A stretch of DNA of 8,666 bases from Pseudomonadota bacterium. GTDB taxonomy: Bacteria > Pseudomonadota > Alphaproteobacteria > Rhizobiales > Xanthobacteraceae. The stretch's first letter is position 1; each line of letters starts with the position of its first letter. Under the pieces are notes generated by a model that worked only from the letters and a program-made list of their open reading frames with translations, searched no databases and was not told the origin of the DNA. A program made the position numbers and the translations under genes. The DNA lies in NCBI GenBank assembly GCA_023423415.1, contig JAFAFP010000170.1, forward strand, positions 1 through 8,666, given 5' to 3'. Below are positions 4,865-8,666 of the stretch, in pieces.

Positions 4865-7051
4865 ATGGGACGTTTTCGATATAGATGGCTGTCATCGACA
4901 GCCATCTTGTTGTTTGGACTGGATTATTCGTCAGTCGCGGTCGCGCAGACGCCGGTGGCGCTTCCGGAGATCACGGTTACGAGCCCGATCAGGCGCGCTC
5001 CCGCGCGGCCGACTGCATCGACCCCGGTCGCGCCCGAAGCGCCGGCACCGGAGATCCTTTATCGCGGCACCCTGCCGATTGTGACCAACGAGTTTGCGAC
5101 CGTCACCGTGGTGACGCGCGAAGACATCGACAACAGCACCGGCCAGACGCTCGGCGACATCCTGCAATCCAAGCCGGGCATCACGTCATCCGGCTTCGCG
5201 CCCGGCGCCGCCAGCAGGCCGATCGTCCGCGGCCTCGACAATTACCGTGTTCGCATCCAAGAGAACGGCGTTGGCGCGAGCGGCGTCTCCGAACTCGGTG
5301 AAGATCACGGCGTCCCGATCGATCCGCTGGCCGCGCAACAGGTGGAAGTGATTCGCGGTCCGGCGACGCTGCGTTACGGCTCGCAGGCGATCGGCGGCGT
5401 GGTCAACGCGGACAACAATCGCATTCCGACATTCATCCCGCCGCGCGGCGTCAGCGGAGAGATTCGCAGCGCCATCACATCGGTCGACAAGGGCCGCGAA
5501 GGTGCCGTGCTGCTGGATGCCGGCGGTGGCAATTTCGCCATTCACGCAGACGCCTTTGGTCGCTCTGCGGGCGATTACCAAATTCCGTCCTATCCATATC
5601 TCAATCCGGAAGAGCCAGCCCCGTTCGTCGGCCGCTGGCAGCCGAATTCATCGCATCGCTCGAACGGCAATGCGCTTGGCGGCTCGTACATCTTCGATCG
5701 CGGTTTCATCGGTGTCGCGGCATCGACCTTCGACAGCCTCTATCGCGTACCCGGTCAGGAATCGACCGAGACACAAACCCGCATCGACATGAAGCAGACC
5801 AAGATCACCAGCAAGGGCGAATATCGTCCTGACGGCTGGATGATCGATGCGGTGCGCTTCTGGGCCGGCACCACCGATTACAAGCACGATGAGATCGCCG
5901 ACGAAGGCGGGTTCAACGGCGTGCAGCAGACCTTCACCAGCAAACAGAGAGAAGCGCGCACCGAGGTGCAACTCCGTCCCTTCGATCTGCGCTTCGCATC
6001 GCTAACCACGGCCATCGGCATGCAGGTCAATGCCGAAGACCTCAATGCGCCGGGACGTGAGGGCGGCCTGTTCGATCCGAACACGACGCGCAGCATTGCC
6101 GGATACATGTTCAACGAATTCCGGTTCGACGACACATCGCGCATGCAAGTCGCCGGTCGTATCGAACGCAACGAGGTCAAAGGTGCATCGCCGGATCTCT
6201 TCATCGACGAAACGGTGACTCTCCTCCGCAATCGCGAATTCACGCCAAAGAGTGGCGCTGTCGGCTTCCTGAAGGATCTGCCGGGCGATCTCGTCGCCAG
6301 CGTCACCGGACAATATGTCGAGCGCGCTCCGCGTGCGCCCGAATTGCTGTCGCGTGGCGTGCACGAAGCCACCGGCACGTTCGATATCGGCAATCCGAAT
6401 CTCAATACCGAGGTGGCCAAGTCGGTCGAGATCGGACTGCGCCGGAGCAAGGGCCCATGGCGCTTCGAAGCCACCGGCTTCTATACGCGGTTCGACAACT
6501 TCATTTATCGCAACCTTACCGGCGAAACCTGCGACGAGGATTTTGCAAGCTGCGCGCCAGGCGATGCCGGCGAACTGCAGCAAGCGGTCTACGCGCAACG
6601 TGGCGCGACATTCCGCGGCGCCGAATTCCAGACCCAGCTCGATGTCGCTCCGCTCTGGCACGGACAATGGGGTGTCGACGGGCAATACGACATCGTGCGC
6701 GCGACCTTCAACGATGGCACCAACGTGCCGCGTATTCCGCCGCAGCGTCTCGGCGGCGGCGTCTATTATCGCGATGGAAACTGGTTCGCGCGCGTTGGCC
6801 TGTTGCACGCCTTTGCGCAGAACGATGTCTCCGACCACGAGACAACGACGGCCGGCTACAATCTCCTGAAAGCCGAACTCAGCTATGCGACCAAGCTGCC
6901 CGGCGATCCGACGGGTCTGACGCAGCTCAAGGTCGGCATCGTCGGCGACAATCTCCTGAACGAAGACGTTCGCAATGCTGTGTCGTTCAAGAAGGACGAA
7001 GTGTTGATGCCGGGCCGAACGGTGAAGCTGTTTGCCAGCGTGAAGTTCTAA
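4865..7051 (+). CDS. ZnuD-like TonB-dependent outer-membrane receptor, probably for zinc
   Basis: This 728-residue receptor has a signal peptide (charged MGRFRYRW, hydrophobic 9-19, likely cut after AVA27). A TonB-box-like EITVTS (35-40) and a Pro/Ala-rich linker (41-63) follow. The plug domain (about 70-190) includes REDIDN...TLGDIL, RPIVRGLDNYRVRI, VEVIRGPATLRYG and AIGGVVN. A 22-strand barrel then ends in aromatic Phe728 (SVKF). The plug segment with EDH (His148) before GVPIDPLAAQ, the NNRIP after the plug, and the acidic/His loop DYKHDEIADEGGF (338-350) resemble ZnuD zinc receptors. Two Cys (556, 563; CX6C) in an extracellular-type loop could form a disulfide. The ATG is preceded by GGGG four bases upstream. 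The gene stands alone, under a Zur-like operator. Family membership is firm. Zinc is inferred; manganese or another metal is the main alternative. Confidence 0.85.
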   Translation: MGRFRYRWLSSTAILLFGLDYSSVAVAQTPVALPEITVTSPIRRAPARPTASTPVAPEAPAPEILYRGTLPIVTNEFATVTVVTREDIDNSTGQTLGDILQSKPGITSSGFAPGAASRPIVRGLDNYRVRIQENGVGASGVSELGEDHGVPIDPLAAQQVEVIRGPATLRYGSQAIGGVVNADNNRIPTFIPPRGVSGEIRSAITSVDKGREGAVLLDAGGGNFAIHADAFGRSAGDYQIPSYPYLNPEEPAPFVGRWQPNSSHRSNGNALGGSYIFDRGFIGVAASTFDSLYRVPGQESTETQTRIDMKQTKITSKGEYRPDGWMIDAVRFWAGTTDYKHDEIADEGGFNGVQQTFTSKQREARTEVQLRPFDLRFASLTTAIGMQVNAEDLNAPGREGGLFDPNTTRSIAGYMFNEFRFDDTSRMQVAGRIERNEVKGASPDLFIDETVTLLRNREFTPKSGAVGFLKDLPGDLVASVTGQYVERAPRAPELLSRGVHEATGTFDIGNPNLNTEVAKSVEIGLRRSKGPWRFEATGFYTRFDNFIYRNLTGETCDEDFASCAPGDAGELQQAVYAQRGATFRGAEFQTQLDVAPLWHGQWGVDGQYDIVRATFNDGTNVPRIPPQRLGGGVYYRDGNWFARVGLLHAFAQNDVSDHETTTAGYNLLKAELSYATKLPGDPTGLTQLKVGIVGDNLLNEDVRNAVSFKKDEVLMPGRTVKLFASVKF

Positions 7052-7055
7052 AGAC

Positions 7056-7099
7056 GATTTTCTCTCGCTCTGGCTATCACACCAGAGCGAGAGAAAATC
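7056..7099. terminator. Perfect 18-bp inverted repeat between convergent genes
   Basis: GATTTTCTCTCGCTCTGG (7056-7073) and its exact reverse complement (7082-7099) surround an 8-base loop. It begins five bases after the receptor stop and ends 13 bases before the stop of the converging TPM gene. It can therefore act on both transcripts. The A/T part of the arms base-pairs within the stem and no free T-run follows on either strand, so it is not a textbook intrinsic terminator. Confidence 0.7.
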
Positions 7100-7112
7100 A
7101 AAACGAACGCCC

Positions 7113-7724
7113 TCAAATCTCGATCAGCTTGTCCGGCAATTCGTTGCGATTGAGCGCGCCGGGCGGAAAGTGCTGCGCCAGAACTGCACTGCATTGTTCG
7201 ATCGCGGCCACGAAGCCATCCGCGGCGCGCCCTTGGGCAATCCCTGCGATCAGTGCCGCAACCGCACCGTCCCACACTTCGGGACCGACTTTCGCATTGA
7301 TGCCGGCATCGGCGATGATCTCCGCATAATGCTCCGCCTCGGAGGCAAAGATCAGAACGCCGGTGCGCTCTTCGGTCTTCTGCAGGCCCTGCGCGATGAA
7401 TTGCCGGATCGCTTCGGCATGCGCCTGCTGGTGCATCTTCCGGCGCGGTACGATGCGAAACAGGATCCAGGGTAACGAAAGCAGGAACGCGGCAAAGATG
7501 AAGACGAGCAGCTGAATAACGTAGATCAGCTTCGCCGGCATGAACGTCAGGAACACAAGGGGCAACGGCACCAGCAATGCCAGCGCTGCGGCCCATACGA
7601 TCGGCACCAACCGGTAGTCGCCCGATTGCCGCGCGACCACGCAAAAGATTTCACCCGAGGTGTTGCGCTCCGCTGCTGCGATGGTGGCGGAAATCCGCTT
7701 CCTGTCCGCGTCGGAGATCAGCAT
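7113..7724 (-). CDS. TPM-domain protein with an internal two-helix membrane hairpin
   Basis: This is a 203-residue protein. Residues 4-36 (SDADRKRISATIAAAERNTSGEI...) match the start of a TPM (TLP18.3/Psb32/MOLO-1, former DUF477) domain, with the TSGEI motif at 22-26. Two hydrophobic helices (about 39-61 and 66-92) with a short FMPAK turn follow. The rest of the TPM domain then resumes at IRQFIAQGLQKTEERTGVLIFASEAEHYAEIIADAGI (106-142). This places both halves on the same side of the membrane. There is no signal peptide. The molecular function is unknown; relatives are linked to membrane-protein quality control and, in plants, photosystem II repair. The ATG at 7724 has GGGGAG seven bases upstream and overlaps the preceding TPM stop by one base (TGATG). 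An in-frame extension to 7820 is a shadow of the glycine-rich tail of that gene. Confidence 0.85.
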   Translation of the reverse strand: MLISDADRKRISATIAAAERNTSGEIFCVVARQSGDYRLVPIVWAAALALLVPLPLVFLTFMPAKLIYVIQLLVFIFAAFLLSLPWILFRIVPRRKMHQQAHAEAIRQFIAQGLQKTEERTGVLIFASEAEHYAEIIADAGINAKVGPEVWDGAVAALIAGIAQGRAADGFVAAIEQCSAVLAQHFPPGALNRNELPDKLIEI

Positions 7725-8593
7725 CACCAACTCCCCGACGAACCGCCGCCGCCGAACGACCCGCCACCACCGGAGAAGCCACCACCACCCGATGAACCGC
7801 CCCAGCCACCACCGCCCCAACTACCCGGGCCGATGATCACCGGATTGTAGTTGGTCCAGTCGCGTGTGCGGCGAACCCGGCCGGCCGGAACGCCGCCGCC
7901 CGGCCGGCGCATGTCGGCGAGAACGTTCAGAACGATCAGGATCATCATGAGAACAAAGAAGCCGATGATGATCATCTCGACCGGATCGACGTCCTGCTCG
8001 GCATTGACCTTGGCGGCGCGCCGCTTGTATTCCTCGGCATCGCCGGTCAGCACCTGTACGACATCCTGTGCGCCGCGCGTGATGCCGCCCTGAAAATCTC
8101 CGGCGCGAAAGCGCGGCAGGATCGAATTCTGGATGATGAAGTTTGAAATCAGATCGGTCAGCGTGCCTTCGACGCCGTAGCCGACTTCGACACGCACCCT
8201 GCGTTCGTTCGGCGCGACGATCAGCAGCACACCGTTATCCTTGCCCTTCTGGCCAATCTGCCAGTGACGCCCAAGCTGATAGCCGTAATCCTCGATGCTC
8301 GTCCCCTGCAACGATTTCAGCGTGACGACGACAAGCTGATCGCTCGATTTGGCCTCGAGATCGGCGGAGAGCTTTTCGAGTTCCTGCCGCGTATTCGCAT
8401 CGAGGATACCGGCGTCGTCAACGACGCGTCCGGTGAGGGCTGGGAAGGTGAGCGACGATTGCGCCAGTGCCGCCACCGTTGTGACGACGAGCACAAGCGC
8501 AATGATAACCGTTCGAAGCCAGATCGAGTCACTTCCTTTCCCTCCCCCCGCAACTGAAATCGAATGTTTTCGATTTCGGCAAAGTTTTTCCAT
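7724..8593 (-). CDS. YgcG-type TPM-domain protein with glycine-rich tail
   Basis: This protein has 289 residues if read from the ATG at 8593. A hydrophobic export signal lies at 28-44, ending AALAQ. The TPM domain (about 50-185) has FPALTGRVVDDAGIL, then QLVVVTLKSLQGTSIEDYG, LGRHWQIGQKGKDNGVLL and RVRVEVGYGVEG, all typical of the YgcG family. A transmembrane helix follows (about 205-226), then an Arg-rich stretch and a Gly/Ser/Trp-rich tail ending GSSGSW. It is probably anchored in the inner membrane with the TPM domain in the periplasm. The start is uncertain. The first 25 or so codons are AT-rich at third positions and lie in a palindromic element, and neither ATG (8593 or 8611) has a good ribosome site. 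Upstream, beyond the window, a lemA gene would be the usual partner. Confidence 0.85.
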   Translation of the reverse strand: MEKLCRNRKHSISVAGGGKGSDSIWLRTVIIALVLVVTTVAALAQSSLTFPALTGRVVDDAGILDANTRQELEKLSADLEAKSSDQLVVVTLKSLQGTSIEDYGYQLGRHWQIGQKGKDNGVLLIVAPNERRVRVEVGYGVEGTLTDLISNFIIQNSILPRFRAGDFQGGITRGAQDVVQVLTGDAEEYKRRAAKVNAEQDVDPVEMIIIGFFVLMMILIVLNVLADMRRPGGGVPAGRVRRTRDWTNYNPVIIGPGSWGGGGWGGSSGGGGFSGGGGSFGGGGSSGSW

Positions 8594-8636
8594 GACCCAA
8601 CTCGGAAACATCCGAGTTGGGCTGCGGAGGGGAGGG
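8540..8636 (-). repeat. Three-stem palindromic element at the 5' end of the TPM genes
   Basis: On the minus strand, bases 8636-8629 and 8627-8623 can pair with 8540-8547 and 8548-8552 (13 bp, one bulged U at 8628). Inside lie two perfect hairpins: 8596-8621 (11-bp arms CCCAACTCGGA / TCCGAGTTGGG, 4-base loop) and 8556-8577 (9-bp arms GAAATCGAA / TTCGATTTC, 4-base loop). An 18-base linker separates them, so the whole forms a three-way junction with almost no unpaired bases outside the linker. The ATG at 8611 is in the loop and part of one arm of the larger hairpin; the ATG at 8593 is in the linker. The 3' arm of the outer stem is the purine tract GGGGGGAGGG that could serve as ribosome site. 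Either a structured leader RNA or a mobile palindromic repeat could explain it. Confidence 0.65.
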
Positions 8637-8644
8637 TCGGTGAA

Positions 8645-8660
8645 TGTCGCGTGAGCGACA
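8645..8660. other. Short hairpin at the right edge of the window
   Basis: TGTCGC-GTGA-GCGACA is a perfect 6-bp stem with a 4-base loop. On the minus strand it lies just upstream of the three-stem element. It could be the end of an upstream transcript or another part of the same palindromic element. The remaining bases to the edge show no coding signal I can support. Confidence 0.4.
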
Positions 8661-8666
8661 TGAACC

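Noticed and set aside
7725..7820. N-terminal extension of the second TPM protein (Trp/Arg-rich)
   Set aside because: It is an out-of-frame reading of the glycine-rich tail of the preceding TPM gene; the ATG at 7724 has a good ribosome site and fits the domain.
8578..8606. Plus-strand intrinsic terminator (hairpin 8556-8577 followed by TTTTT at 8585-8589)
   Set aside because: The T-run is eight bases from the stem and no plus-strand gene ends there.

Overview
The window looks like chromosomal DNA of an alphaproteobacterium, most likely a Hyphomicrobiales member near the Bradyrhizobium/Rhodopseudomonas/Afipia group. I base this on three things: high GC with strong GC bias at third codon positions; the gene order hisA-hisH-DUF2628-hisB running divergently from hslV-(GNAT)-hslU; and a HisB whose N-terminus (IKRKTKETDI) and C-terminus (PSTKG-LGG) are typical of that group. 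The assignment comes from recalled family knowledge, not a search.

Positions 1-1953 (minus strand) hold a histidine biosynthesis operon transcribed toward the left edge: hisB, a two-hairpin REP-like palindromic repeat, a small DUF2628-type membrane protein, hisH (overlapping the DUF2628 gene by ATGA), and the first 17 codons of hisA with a GTG start. HisB dehydrates imidazoleglycerol phosphate, HisH supplies ammonia to HisF (outside the window), and HisA isomerises ProFAR.

Positions 1954-4760 (plus strand) hold the HslVU (ClpQY) protease module. hslV has a 15-residue propeptide before its catalytic Thr and sits behind a candidate RpoH-type promoter. A GNAT acetyltransferase resembling AAC(6')-Ib lies between hslV and hslU and overlaps hslU by ATGA. 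A possible 41-codon hydrophobic small ORF fills the gap between hslV and the GNAT gene. A strong hairpin follows hslU.

Positions 4800-7051 (plus strand) hold a monocistronic TonB-dependent outer-membrane receptor of ZnuD type. An AT-rich palindrome 15 bp before its start codon resembles a Zur operator, so the gene is probably a zinc-starvation uptake receptor. A perfect 18-bp inverted repeat lies between this gene and the convergent genes that follow.

Positions 7113-8666 (minus strand) hold two coupled TPM-domain (TLP18.3/Psb32/MOLO-1, YgcG-like) membrane proteins. One is a classical YgcG-type protein with a glycine-rich C-terminal tail. The other has a two-helix membrane hairpin inserted in the middle of its TPM domain. 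The 5' end of this pair carries a striking 97-bp element that can fold into an outer stem enclosing two perfect hairpins. It contains both possible ATG codons and part of the Shine-Dalgarno-like purine tract.

Most of the window is well-known housekeeping sequence. The less ordinary signals are the structured element at 8540-8636, the split TPM protein, the acetyltransferase embedded in hslVU with a possible small ORF, and the candidate Zur-controlled receptor. I did not find a clearly new multi-gene system, CRISPR array, transposase, tRNA or rRNA.
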